Assembly: GCA_032249695.1 (NCBI GenBank)
Contig: JAVVHE010000007.1
Span: 62,001-126,000, forward strand
Direction of reading: 5' to 3'
Length of the DNA stretch: 64,000 nt
Source of the DNA: JAVVHE01 sp032249695
GTDB lineage: Bacteria > Pseudomonadota > Alphaproteobacteria > Sphingomonadales > Sphingomonadaceae
Shown: positions 54,745 to 63,037 of the stretch, one piece after another
Position numbering within the stretch: the first letter of the stretch is position 1
Layout of the letters: every line of letters starts with the position of its first letter
Translations under genes and position numbers: made by a program
Notes under the pieces: model-generated
The model's input: only the letters and a program-made list of their open reading frames with translations
What the model was told of the DNA's origin: nothing
The model's database searches: none

Positions 54745-55251
54745 TCAGTTGGTCGGCGCGGCGGCTTTGGGCGTCGCGGCGGCCACGGCGGTTGCTCCCT
54801 TGGCGATCGCCGCCTGCACGCGCTTGGCGGCGGGGCAGTCGTTCGCGCCGCACAGCTTCTCGATCCGCGCGAGATTGATCTGCGCCCGCGCCGTCGCACC
54901 GCGCACCGCAAATGCGCTGGCCTGGCCTTCCAGCGCGTCGAGGTCGTTGGGTTCGATTTGCAGCGCCTCGCGGTAGTATTTGATCGCCTTGCCCGGCAGG
55001 CCCTGCGCCTGCGTCGCGCGCGCCAGCCCAATGAATGCCTTCACGTTCATCGGATCGACCGCGAGAGCGGTTTCAAACGTGGCCGCCGCATCGGCCGGCT
55101 TGCCCGCCGCGAGCAGGCTGAAGCCCTGTTGCGCCAGCTCCGCCGACTTGGGCTTGACCGTCTCGGCAGCGGGCAGCGCCCGGGTGCCGGAGGCTGCGCA
55201 CATCAGCAGCGCGGCGAGCATCAGCTTATAACGCATCAGGAACTTTCCCAT
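54745..55251 (-). CDS. Periplasmic TPR protein
   Basis: A 168-residue exported protein with a signal peptide (YKLMLAALLMCAASGTRALPAAE) and three tetratricopeptide repeats (ELAQQGFSLLAAGKPADAAATFETALAVDPMN, AFIGLARATQAQGLPGKAIKYYREALQIEPND). A pair of cysteines near residue 135 (LCGANDC) may form a disulfide. It is upstream of rodZ with a 21-base gap. It probably serves the cell-envelope cluster that includes rodZ and cpoB. ATG 55251 or 55236 are both possible. Confidence 0.78.
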   Translation of the reverse strand: MGKFLMRYKLMLAALLMCAASGTRALPAAETVKPKSAELAQQGFSLLAAGKPADAAATFETALAVDPMNVKAFIGLARATQAQGLPGKAIKYYREALQIEPNDLDALEGQASAFAVRGATARAQINLARIEKLCGANDCPAAKRVQAAIAKGATAVAAATPKAAAPTN

Positions 55252-55273
55252 CGGGGTTGGGTGAGCGGTAAGC

Positions 55274-56470
55274 CTAACAGATGGGCGCGAAGGCTGCGAT
55301 GAAAAACCCGTCCGTACCGGCGCGTGCGGGTGTCAAGAGCGCGGCGTGCGACGGAGCGAGCGGAGCGCCGAGCGGGGCGGGTGCGAAACCGGGTGCGCGC
55401 GCGGGGAACGCGTCCGCCTGCTGCGCCCCTTCGGACGGCAGCACCGAGCAAACGATGTAGACCAGCCGCCCGCCCGGCGCGACCAGCGCAGATCCAAGAT
55501 CGAGCAGCCGCGCCTGCACCGCGGCGAGTTGCTCCAGCCGTGGCGCGGTCAGCCGCCAGCGCGCTTCGGGATTGCGCCGCCACGTGCCGCTGCCTGAGCA
55601 CGGCGCATCGATCAGCACAAGGTCGGCGCTGCCGCGGAGGTCGGCGAGCTGAGCGGCCTCGCGCGGCGGATCGAGCAGGCGCGGTTCGGAGATCGTCACC
55701 CCGGCGCGTGCGGCGCGTGGTCCAAGTTGGCCGAGGCGGCGCCGGTCGGTGTCGCAGGCGACGATGCGCCCCGCGTTCGCCATCGCGGCGGCGAGCGCGA
55801 GCGTCTTGCCGCCTGCGCCAGCGCACAGGTCGACGACGGTCATGCCCGGCTCGGCCCCGGCGCCAAGCGCTGCGAGCTGCGAGCCCTCGTCCTGCACCTC
55901 GACGAGCCCCGCCAGATAGGCCGGGTGCCGCTCGATCGCGGTGCCCGCGGCCAGGCGCAGGCCGTCGGGCGCGCGCGGCGTCGGCTCGGCCTCGGGCAGC
56001 GCGGCGAGCGCGGCGGCACGTCCGCCCTGCAGCCGGTTGGCGCGGAGATCGAGCGGCGCGCGGGCGAGCAGCGCGTCCGCCTCGGGGGCGGCCTGCGCGC
56101 CGAACGCTTCGGCGAACAGCGGCTCCAGCCAGCGAGGCAGCGGGTGGGGCAGCGGCGCGGCTTCGCGCTCGCCGGAAGCGAGCGGCGCGGGGGCGTGCGG
56201 GCCGGAACCGAACAGACCGAACAGTTCGGGCTGGTGCGCTGCCGCATAGCCGATCAGCGCCGCGCGACCCGACGGCGGCGGCTCGCCAAAGGCGCGGATC
56301 GCCGCGAAGGCGAGCTCGCGCACCGCGCGGCGGTCGCCCGAACCGGCATAGCGGCGCGCCTGGAAATAGCGCTCAATGACAACGTCGGCCGCCGCCCCGC
56401 CTTCACGCGCTGCGGCCAGCACTGCATCGAGCACCTCGATCGCCGCCTGTGCGCGTGCGGAGGGCGTCAC
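55274..56470 (-). CDS. rsmB: RsmB/NOP-type 16S rRNA m5C methyltransferase-like protein
   Basis: A 398-residue RNA (cytosine-5) methyltransferase. An N-terminal NusB-like helical domain (about 1-125) is followed by the Rossmann domain: VVDLCAGAGGKTLALAAAM (motif I), ACDTDRRRL, VLIDAPCSGSGTWRRNPE with the motif IV cysteine, and VYIVCSVLPSEG with the catalytic motif VI cysteine. Both cysteines are present. The start is a GTG at 56470, placed by family length; no strong ribosome-binding site is visible. The open frame extends to 56773. Confidence 0.85.
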   Translation of the reverse strand: MTPSARAQAAIEVLDAVLAAAREGGAAADVVIERYFQARRYAGSGDRRAVRELAFAAIRAFGEPPPSGRAALIGYAAAHQPELFGLFGSGPHAPAPLASGEREAAPLPHPLPRWLEPLFAEAFGAQAAPEADALLARAPLDLRANRLQGGRAAALAALPEAEPTPRAPDGLRLAAGTAIERHPAYLAGLVEVQDEGSQLAALGAGAEPGMTVVDLCAGAGGKTLALAAAMANAGRIVACDTDRRRLGQLGPRAARAGVTISEPRLLDPPREAAQLADLRGSADLVLIDAPCSGSGTWRRNPEARWRLTAPRLEQLAAVQARLLDLGSALVAPGGRLVYIVCSVLPSEGAQQADAFPARAPGFAPAPLGAPLAPSHAALLTPARAGTDGFFIAAFAPIC

Positions 56471-56600
56471 GGGCGGCGGCCGGGCTGGTGCATGGCGGGC
56501 GGTGTAGGCCAGAGCGTGCGTGCCGGGAATGCAGCGCTTGACCGCGTGGCGGGGGGAAGGCCGCTGCGGCGCGGCGGAACGGGAGGGCAGGGGAGGATTG

Positions 56601-56840
56601 ATGATCCGCGCTGCCTTGAACCTCGGCCTCGTCGCACCGCCCGCGCTCGCGCGCACCTGCGAAGCCGTTGGGCGCGATGCGGCGGGGGCGCGCGACGCGG
56701 CCATCGAGCTCGATCCGCCCACTTCGCCCGGCCCGGTTCCGGTGATCGTCTGCGGCCACGGCCTTGGCGGCACGCTGCTGGGCGGCTTGCGCGCCGAACT
56801 CGCGCCCGGCGACCGCTTCGACCGGAACGAAGGCGCCGCC
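56601..56840 (+). other. Orphan coding-like fragment of unknown family
   Basis: Between rsmB and HPr (both minus strand) the plus strand has a stretch with strong GC3 bias starting at ATG 56601. It reads MIRAALNLGLVAPPALART and later PVPVIVCGHGLGGTLLGG, but then continues only as antisense of the HPr and EIIA genes. A real gene cannot continue there. It looks like the 5' remnant of a gene truncated by rearrangement. The rest of 56471-56600 shows nothing. Confidence 0.35.
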
Positions 56841-57116
56841 TCAATCCTCGCCGAACCGGTCTTCGACGAGCTTCACCAGCGCGGCGAGCGCCTCCTCGGA
56901 CTGCGCACCGGTCGCGGCGATGTCGATCGTGTCGCCCGGCGCGGCGGCGAGCATCATCAGGCCCATGATCGACGTGCCCGCCACGTTGCTGCCGTCGCGT
57001 GCGACGGTCACGGCTGCATCGAACTGCGCTGCCAGTGTCACGAACTTCGCCGATGCGCGCGCGTGCAAACCGCGCTTGTTGCGGATGGTGACGGTCGCGG
57101 CAACGCGGCCGCTCAC
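56841..57116 (-). CDS. ptsH: Phosphocarrier protein HPr (NPr-like)
   Basis: A 91-residue HPr. The phosphoryl-carrying histidine is H18 in RNKRGLHARAS; the regulatory serine is S49 in GTSIMGLMML, the site used by HPr kinase, which is encoded nearby. It passes phosphate from enzyme I to EIIA. The GTG start at 57116 overlaps the EIIA stop (GTGA). No sugar permease EIIB/EIIC is nearby, so the system is regulatory. Confidence 0.94.
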   Translation of the reverse strand: MSGRVAATVTIRNKRGLHARASAKFVTLAAQFDAAVTVARDGSNVAGTSIMGLMMLAAAPGDTIDIAATGAQSEEALAALVKLVEDRFGED

Positions 57117-57520
57117 GCCACCCCGTCGAGGATGCGGCTGGCGACCGAAATATACTTGCGGCCCGCTTCCTGCGCAGCCTCGACCGCGTCGGCGACGGTC
57201 GCGGTCTTGCGGATCGAGGCGAGGCGGATCAGCATCGGCAGGTTGACGCCCGCGATCACCTCGACGGGGCGGCCGCGCCCCATCAGGCTGATCGCAAGGT
57301 TGGAGGGCGTTCCGCCGAACATGTCGGTCAGCAGCACCACCCCGGCGCCCGAATCGACCCGATCGGCCGCCTCGGCGATCTCGGCGCGGCGCGCTTCCAT
57401 GTCGTCGTCGGCGCCGATGCACACCGCCTGGATGTCGGCCTGCGGGCCGACGACATGCTCCATCGCGGCCAGGAACTCGCGTGCGAGCTCACCGTGGGTC
57501 ACGAGAACGAGGCCGATCAC
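57113..57520 (-). CDS. PTS EIIA component, mannose family (regulatory)
   Basis: A 135-residue EIIA-Man-type domain with the phosphorylated histidine H9 in GLVLVTHGELA, then VVLLTDMFGGTPSNLAISLM and VIAGVNLPMLIRL. In alphaproteobacteria this lone EIIA takes part in a regulatory phosphorelay with HPr, HprK and ChvG/ChvI-linked control rather than sugar import. Its ATG overlaps the rapZ stop by 4 bases. Confidence 0.92.
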   Translation of the reverse strand: MIGLVLVTHGELAREFLAAMEHVVGPQADIQAVCIGADDDMEARRAEIAEAADRVDSGAGVVLLTDMFGGTPSNLAISLMGRGRPVEVIAGVNLPMLIRLASIRKTATVADAVEAAQEAGRKYISVASRILDGVA

Positions 57521-58488
57521 GCGGGTTCGGGCTCCATGAAGTCCTGCCGGTCGGGCACGGCGTCGACTGGCCCGAACTCCTCGGCATCGACGCCCTGGCG
57601 CTTCAGGTCGCGGTGGGTGACGGTCAGCGCGTAGCCCGCAGCGCGCAGCTTTTCAGCCATGCGCTCGGCGACGAAGACGCTGCGGTGCTTGCCGCCGGTG
57701 CAGCCGAAGCCGACCAGCAGATAGGCCTTGCCCTCATGCCGGTAGCGCGGGAGCAGCATCGTCAGCAGGTCGAAGATCTTGTCGAACGCGCCCTCGAAGG
57801 TCGGGTCCGATTCGACATAGCGCTGCACGCGTTCGTCAAGGCCGGTCAGCGGCCGCAGCTCGGCCTGCCAATGCGGGTTGGTCAGGAACCGCATATCGAA
57901 CACCAGATCGGCGTCGCGCGGGATGCCGGCGGCGAAGCCGAAGCTTTCCAACGTGATCGTCAGGCTGGCGTGGCCCCGCGGCGCGAAGCGCTGGCGGACC
58001 ATGCGGCGCAGATCGTGCACGCTGGCATCGGTCGTATCGAGCGTCACGTCGGACCAACGTTTGAGCGGCATCAGCAGTTCGCGCTCCTGCAGGATGCCGT
58101 CGCTCGCCGCGCGATCCTGCGCAAGCGGATGGCGACGCCGCGTTTCGGAGAATCGCCTCGCAAGCGTATCGTCCGACGCGTCGACGAACACCACGCGCAC
58201 GTCGGCGCCGCCGGCGTCGCGCAGCGCCTTGATCGTCTGCACCACCTGCTCGGCGTCGAAATTGCGCGTGCGCGTGTCCATGCCGATCGCGAGTGGGCGG
58301 TCGTCGAGCTCGGCCTGGGAATTCGGGGTGAGCAGACGCCGCAACAGCGCGAGCGGCAGGTTGTCGACCGCCTCGAACCCCAGGTCCTCCAGCGTTTTCA
58401 GAACCGTCGTCTTTCCCGCGCCGGACATCCCGGTCACCAGCAAGATCGGCCCGTGGGACGGGCTGGGCTGGGGCGGGGGCGCGCTCAT
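57517..58488 (-). CDS. rapZ: RNase adapter protein RapZ (YvcJ family nucleotide-binding protein)
   Basis: A 323-residue P-loop protein. Walker A is GMSGAGKT (20-27). Further signatures are GFEAVDNLPLALL, FVDASDDTLARRFSETRRRHPL and the C-terminal LVGFGCTGGKHRSVFVAE. In enterobacteria RapZ guides RNase E to GlmZ RNA; in alphaproteobacteria its role is uncertain, but it is consistently located with PTS genes. ATG overlaps the hprK stop by 4 bases. Confidence 0.94.
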   Translation of the reverse strand: MSAPPPQPSPSHGPILLVTGMSGAGKTTVLKTLEDLGFEAVDNLPLALLRRLLTPNSQAELDDRPLAIGMDTRTRNFDAEQVVQTIKALRDAGGADVRVVFVDASDDTLARRFSETRRRHPLAQDRAASDGILQERELLMPLKRWSDVTLDTTDASVHDLRRMVRQRFAPRGHASLTITLESFGFAAGIPRDADLVFDMRFLTNPHWQAELRPLTGLDERVQRYVESDPTFEGAFDKIFDLLTMLLPRYRHEGKAYLLVGFGCTGGKHRSVFVAERMAEKLRAAGYALTVTHRDLKRQGVDAEEFGPVDAVPDRQDFMEPEPA

Positions 58489-58907
58489 TGACCGGCCATG
58501 CTTAGCGCCGAGCGCGCGTGCGTTAAAGCGAGTTCCACGAGGAGCGGCGCCGAGGGAGCGCGCGGGTCGATCCGCACCAGCGGAAGCGTCAGTTCGCCGT
58601 GCGTCCAGTGATCGGGTTCGGGCAGGCGCGCGGTCGGCGGTTCAAGCTGCACGGCGAGCCGCGCTGGCACGGGGCCGGAATAGGGCACGCGCACGATCCC
58701 GATTCCGCGCACCTCGATCAAGCCGGCGATTGCGGTCGGGGCGCTCGCGTCGGCGCCCTTCAGCAACACCTGGTCATCGCCCACGAGCAGCCAGCCGCGG
58801 TCGATCAGCCGGAGCGCCAGATCGGACTTGCCCGCGCCCGGCGGTCCGAGCAGCAGCACCGCGGCACCGTCGCGCGCCACGGCCGTCGCGTGGACCAGCT
58901 CCGTCAC
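58485..58907 (-). CDS. hprK: Short HPr kinase/phosphorylase
   Basis: A 140-residue protein with only the C-terminal kinase domain of HprK, the common form in alphaproteobacteria. Walker A is GPPGAGKS (21-28) in a VHATAVARDGAAVLLLG context, followed by DLALRLIDRGWLLVGDDQVLL and RGIGIVRVPY. It would phosphorylate HPr at S49 encoded in the same operon. The N-terminal sensing domain of Firmicute HprK is missing, and the HPr-binding C-terminal helix is short. Confidence 0.9.
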   Translation of the reverse strand: MTELVHATAVARDGAAVLLLGPPGAGKSDLALRLIDRGWLLVGDDQVLLKGADASAPTAIAGLIEVRGIGIVRVPYSGPVPARLAVQLEPPTARLPEPDHWTHGELTLPLVRIDPRAPSAPLLVELALTHARSALSMAGQ

Positions 58908-58925
58908 GCGCCGCGGCGCCCCGGT

Positions 58926-60413
58926 TCACGCACGCGGCAGCCGCACCGAAAAGCGCGCGCCGCGCGTCGGCAGGTTCTCGACGAACACCTGACCGCCATG
59001 CGCTTCGGTAATCGCCTGCACGATCGCAAGGCCAAGGCCCGAATGAACTCCGAACGCCTCCTCGTGCGGGCGCGAGGAATAGAAGCGCTCGAAGATCCGC
59101 CCCATCATCTCGGGCGGGATGCCCGGCCCCTCGTCGGACACGGTCAGCAGTACCGATCGCGCGCCCTCGGCCGTCAGCTCGACGCGAATCGTGCCGCCGT
59201 CGGGCGAGAAACTGACAGCATTGTCGATGAGGTTGCGGATGATCTGCGCCAGCCGATCGGCATCGCCCAGCGCAGCCACGCCGGCGGCGGGGGTGATGAT
59301 CGTCACGCCGCGCTCCAGCTCGGTATTCGCGGCGACCTCGCGCGCAAGTGCAGCGAGATCGACCGCGCTGAAGCGGGCTCGGCTCATCGCGGCGTCGAGG
59401 CGCGAGGCTTCGGCGATGGCGGACAGCAGCCGGGTCATGCGCCGTACGTCGTCGCTCATCAGCTCGCGCAGCTCACGCCGCAGCGCCTCGTCGTCGATCC
59501 GCTCGTAGGTTTCGAGCGCGGAGCGAAGCGAGGCGAGCGGGTTCTTGAGCTCGTGCGCGACATCGGCCGCGAAGCTCTCGGTGGCGTCGATCTTCTGGCG
59601 CAGCACCGCGGTCATCTCGGCGAGAGCGCGGGCCAGCTGGCCGATCTCGTCGCGCCGTTCGGGCAGCGTCGGGACCACCACCTCGCGCGCTCGCCCCGCG
59701 CGCACCTGCGCTGCCGCCGCAGCGAGCGCCTGCAGCGGCGCCGCGATCGTGCGCGCGAGGAAGCTCGACAGAGCGAGCGTCGCTGCGAGCACGCCGAGGA
59801 ACAGCTGGAAGCTGTGCAACCGCTCGTCGCGAACCGCGAAGGTGATGTCGCGCGCATTGACGATCATGTGGATCGCGGTGTCGCGCCCGGGCACCAGCGC
59901 GGCGGCGGTGATGACAAGCGACCGGTCCGGAGCGCGCCACAGCCGGTCGACCGGCACGCCGGGCTTCGCTTTGGCGAGGCTGGGCCAGGTGCGCGGCGAG
60001 CGGTTGAGATCGGGAAAATCGGGGAGCGCGGGCGCGCCCGTCAGCCCCTCGATCACCACATCGATCGCCTGCGCCAGCCGTTTGCGGAACGGCAGATCGG
60101 CCGTGCGCTTCAGCTGAATATTGGGCCCGGTCAACGTCCAGCTGTCCGCCAGCAGACGCCGCTCGGGCGGCGGTCCGTAAAGGCGCAGCCGGCTGCCGGT
60201 GACGCGCCCGAACTCGCCGATGTCGCTTCGCGCCTGTGGAAGCGAATCGGACGCGACCGCCATCGCGATCAGCTGCGCCTGGCCGCGGACCTCGGCGCGG
60301 CGCACGTCGATCAGCCGCTCGCGGTAGCTTTCCAGATAGAGAACGCCGCCGAGCAGCATCAGCACCGCGAAGAAATTGACCGCGAGGATCCGCGCCCTGA
60401 GCGGCCAGCTGAC
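58926..60413 (-). CDS. chvG: ChvG-like sensor histidine kinase (start unresolved)
   Basis: About 490 residues: a membrane span (ILAVNFFAVLMLLGGVLYLE), a periplasmic sensor region of about 200 residues, a second span, a HAMP-type linker, the H-box SFAADVAHELKNPLASL, and a HATPase domain with NLIDNAVSF, DEGPGIPPE and GLGLAIVQAI. It pairs with ChvI in sensing envelope or acid stress. No ATG, GTG or TTG exists in frame between the chvI stop and the first span; the nearest canonical codons are GTG 60365 and ATG 60359, which cut into the span. The end given (60413) is only the first in-frame codon after chvI and is not itself a start. Confidence 0.85.
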   Translation of the reverse strand, partial: VSWPLRARILAVNFFAVLMLLGGVLYLESYRERLIDVRRAEVRGQAQLIAMAVASDSLPQARSDIGEFGRVTGSRLRLYGPPPERRLLADSWTLTGPNIQLKRTADLPFRKRLAQAIDVVIEGLTGAPALPDFPDLNRSPRTWPSLAKAKPGVPVDRLWRAPDRSLVITAAALVPGRDTAIHMIVNARDITFAVRDERLHSFQLFLGVLAATLALSSFLARTIAAPLQALAAAAAQVRAGRAREVVVPTLPERRDEIGQLARALAEMTAVLRQKIDATESFAADVAHELKNPLASLRSALETYERIDDEALRRELRELMSDDVRRMTRLLSAIAEASRLDAAMSRARFSAVDLAALAREVAANTELERGVTIITPAAGVAALGDADRLAQIIRNLIDNAVSFSPDGGTIRVELTAEGARSVLLTVSDEGPGIPPEMMGRIFERFYSSRPHEEAFGVHSGLGLAIVQAITEAHGGQVFVENLPTRGARFSVRLPRA

Positions 60414-60423
60414 CGCGCGGCGC

Positions 60424-61128
60424 TCAGCCCGGGTTGAAGCGGTAGCCGACTCCGTAAAGCGTATCGATCGCCTTGAACTCGGGATCGACGTCGCGGAACT
60501 TCCTGCGCAGGCGCTTGATGTGGCTGTCGATGGTGCGATCGTCGACATAGACATCGTCCTTGTACGCCGCATCCATTAGCTGGTCGCGCGATTTGACGAT
60601 CCCCGGCCGCTGCGCCAGCGTTTCAAGGATCAGGAACTCGGTGATGGTGAGCGGCACGTCGCTGCCGTCCCAGTGCACGCGGTGGCGCGCCGGATCGATC
60701 GCCAGCCGCCCGCGCACGATGGGGCCGGGATCGCCCGCGGCAGCAGAATCGCTCCCGCGCCGGGCGGAAGCGCGCCGCAGAACCGCGCGGATCCGCTCGA
60801 TCAGCAGCCGCTGGCTGAACGGCTTGCCGATATAGTCGTCGGCGCCCGCCTGCAGCCCCTCGGCCTCGCCCTCCTCGTCGGCCTTCGAGGTGAGGAAGAT
60901 GACGGGCACGTCCTGCTCCTCGCGCAGGCGCTTCAGCAGCGTCAGCCCGTCCATGCGCGGCATCTTGATGTCTAGCACCGCAAGGTCGGGCGGATCGGTC
61001 GTCAGCGCAGCGAGCGCGGCCTGCGGGTCCGAATAGACGCGGACGACATAGCCCTCGGCCTTCAGGCTGATCGCGACCGAGGTGAGGATATTGCGGTCGT
61101 CATCGACGAGCGCGATCGTGGCGGACAT
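60424..61128 (-). CDS. chvI: ChvI-like response regulator
   Basis: A 234-residue OmpR-family regulator. The receiver domain has the acidic pocket LVDDDRN, phospho-acceptor D53 in [11 protein letters not shown], the FLTSKADE threonine/serine and the GKPF lysine. The C-terminal winged helix (about 135-232) includes [30 protein letters not shown] and [16 protein letters not shown]. It works with the overlapping chvG gene downstream and is conserved upstream of hprK in alphaproteobacteria. Confidence 0.94.
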   Translation of the reverse strand: MSATIALVDDDRNILTSVAISLKAEGYVVRVYSDPQAALAALTTDPPDLAVLDIKMPRMDGLTLLKRLREEQDVPVIFLTSKADEEGEAEGLQAGADDYIGKPFSQRLLIERIRAVLRRASARRGSDSAAAGDPGPIVRGRLAIDPARHRVHWDGSDVPLTITEFLILETLAQRPGIVKSRDQLMDAAYKDDVYVDDRTIDSHIKRLRRKFRDVDPEFKAIDTLYGVGYRFNPG

Positions 61129-61238
61129 GTGCGCGCGAGATTAGGCCGCGCACTGCTGCACCGCAACAGGAGCGACAACCGCGGGCCGCGCTCTCACGTG
61201 GCGCTACGGAAGCCATTCGTTCTGGTTACACTTTGTTA

Positions 61239-61267
61239 TTGACCGTGACATTACGGGTCTGTAATCC
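61239..61267 (+). promoter_or_regulatory. Putative promoter of the secreted protein gene at 61315
   Basis: TTGACC (61239-61244), a 17-base spacer and TAATCC (61262-61267) form a plausible sigma-70 promoter. The inverted repeat ATTAC-GGGTCT-GTAAT (61250-61265) overlaps the spacer and -10 and may be an operator. This AT-richer stretch stands out from the surrounding GC-rich DNA. Confidence 0.5.
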
Positions 61268-61314
61268 GCGCTCGGTGCGAGGGGTGTGCGCCCAACATCG
61301 CTGGAGAACATGAG

Positions 61315-62223
61315 ATGAAGCTGCATTGGATTGCGGCGGCGCTGTGCTGCGTCGTGTCGCTATGCGCCGTATCTGAACCGACATTTGCGCAGCAAAGCGC
61401 GCCCTCAACCACTTTGCGCGTAGAAGATGTTCTTGCTCTACATTCTGCAGGGCTGGGCGACGAAGTCTTGATCGCAAAGATCAAGGCATCCAACCAGCGC
61501 TTCGATCTTTCAACCGAACAGCTTCTGGCGCTAAAAGCCAAGGGCCTGTCGAGCCCCGTCGTCGCCGCTCTTGTCAGCAACGGCCAGACAGGCGCTGCGG
61601 CAATGTCTGTTGACTCCCCCGACCCCAGCGTGCCGCATCCTTCGGGTGTCTACCTGCTCTCGGACGGGGCGGTTCCGGCCAAGATGGTGCGGATGAATGC
61701 AACCGTCTCCAACCAGGCGAAGACTGGGGGCATTCTCGGCTATGCTCTGACCAGCGGCATCGCCTCCATGAGCATCAAGGCGACCATCCAGAACCCGACG
61801 GCCCCGATCGCGGTGCAGAATAGCCGTCCGGTATTTTATTTTTTCTTCGACGAGTCAAACCCCAATCAGGCGCAGCAGGCGAGCACGTGGCTGAGCGGGG
61901 CGGCGGCAGTCGCGACCTCGCCTAACGAGTTCACGCTCGTGAAGCTGATGGAAAAGAAGGGCCGCCGCGAGGCGCGGGTCGGTAGCATCAATATTGCTGG
62001 CGCAAAGACGGGTGTGATGGATTCGGATCGCGTCGCGTTCGATGCGACGCTGATCCGTCCGGGCGTTTTCAAGGTGCAGCCGCGCGCTCCGCTCGCACCG
62101 GGCGAGTACGGCTTCCTGTTCGGACTGAGCGGCCAGAACACCGGCGGTGCGATGACTGCGCGAGTGTTCGATTTCTCGGTTCCGTCCGGCGCTGGCGAAG
62201 GCATGATCCGCACCAAAGCGTAA
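61315..62223 (+). CDS. Secreted protein of unknown function with SHOCT-like motif
   Basis: A 302-residue exported protein. The signal peptide (IAAALCCVVSLCAVSEPTFA) is followed by a small helical motif, LRVEDVLALHSAGLGDEVLIAKIKAS and LSTEQLLALKAKGLSSPVVAALV, two SHOCT-like helical pairs. The rest is a beta-rich domain (GVYLLSDGAVPAKM, RPVFYFFFDE, PNEFTLVKLMEKKGRREARVGSI, FKVQPRAPLAPGEYGFLFG). ATG follows GGAGA. The 5' third uses a less GC-biased codon set than the neighbours, possibly a later acquisition. Function unknown. Confidence 0.72.
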   Translation: MKLHWIAAALCCVVSLCAVSEPTFAQQSAPSTTLRVEDVLALHSAGLGDEVLIAKIKASNQRFDLSTEQLLALKAKGLSSPVVAALVSNGQTGAAAMSVDSPDPSVPHPSGVYLLSDGAVPAKMVRMNATVSNQAKTGGILGYALTSGIASMSIKATIQNPTAPIAVQNSRPVFYFFFDESNPNQAQQASTWLSGAAAVATSPNEFTLVKLMEKKGRREARVGSINIAGAKTGVMDSDRVAFDATLIRPGVFKVQPRAPLAPGEYGFLFGLSGQNTGGAMTARVFDFSVPSGAGEGMIRTKA

Positions 62224-62266
62224 CCCGCTTGGAGCCGGCGCGGGCGTGCGCCACCTAGGGGCGGTC

Positions 62267-62623
62267 ATGCCGCGCCGCCGCCCGACCGGCCCGCCCGATC
62301 CGACTCCGTCCGCCCCGCAGCAGCCGTGCGTGCTCTGCGGGCGGCCGCTGGGCGCGCGGGTGGAGCAGCACCACCTGGTCCCGAAGAGCCGCGGCGGCAC
62401 CGAGACCGCGCCCATCCACCCGATCTGCCACCGCGCGATTCACGCCGCGATCCCCAACGCGGCGCTCGAACGCGACTATGCCGATCCCGAGCGGCTGCGC
62501 GACCACCCCGAGATCGCCCGCTTCATCGGCTGGGTGCGCGGCAAGCCGCCCGATTTCCACGCGGCCACCCGCCGCCGCAGCCACGACGAGGAGCGCTGGC
62601 GGCAGTCCCGCAAGCATCACTGA
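62267..62623 (+). CDS. HNH endonuclease-like zinc protein
   Basis: A 118-residue protein with an HNH-type zinc motif: CVLCGRPL near the N-terminus, then VEQHHLVPKSRGGTET and IHPICHRAIHAAI. Two CxxC/CxxxH-like pairs and the catalytic-type histidine in HHLVPKSRGG fit a betabetaalpha-metal nuclease. The C-terminus is Arg/His-rich. Such small HNH proteins are common in alphaproteobacteria; their targets are unknown. ATG 62267 is preferred to an upstream in-frame start at 62246. Confidence 0.72.
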   Translation: MPRRRPTGPPDPTPSAPQQPCVLCGRPLGARVEQHHLVPKSRGGTETAPIHPICHRAIHAAIPNAALERDYADPERLRDHPEIARFIGWVRGKPPDFHAATRRRSHDEERWRQSRKHH

Positions 62624-63037
62624 CCGCGCGGATCGCCTGCGACATCCTGCCGCATCACGGGCCCTGCCCCGTGGGGAAACCGGGAGCCACCCCCGAGCTG
62701 ACGCCCGCTGCGGCGCGAGCGGTGCGGCGTGGGCTTGGTGGGAGGCCCTGTGTGGGTCCGCGCCGGCCGGCGTTCGCTGGACGAGGCGACGACGCGGCAA
62801 CGTGCAGCCAGGGCCGTCCACGCGGCCCGACAACGCTCGCCCCAACAGAGGCTGGTGACGATTGGTGGGTCTGCGGCTGCACCATGGCCGCAGCAGCTGC
62901 AAGGCGCGCCCCGGCACGTGCATCTCGCTTCGTTCCGGCAACCGCAACACCCGGCGCGCCGCCCCGGGCCGAGTTCTCATCGGCGGACGGGCCGAAACCG
63001 GCGCGCCGCGATGACCGCGGTCGCCCGGCCATGTGCG
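62624..63037. other. Intergenic stretch without a convincing gene
   Basis: 414 bases between the HNH gene and the convergent purB 3' end. Frames are open in places but with poor, inconsistent codon bias and unlikely composition (runs of Arg, Ala, Pro). No tRNA, terminator with U-run, or clear repeat was seen. Confidence 0.4.

Noticed and set aside
58599..60437. 612-codon plus-strand frame
   Set aside because: Antisense to chvG and hprK; Arg/His-rich with no domain.
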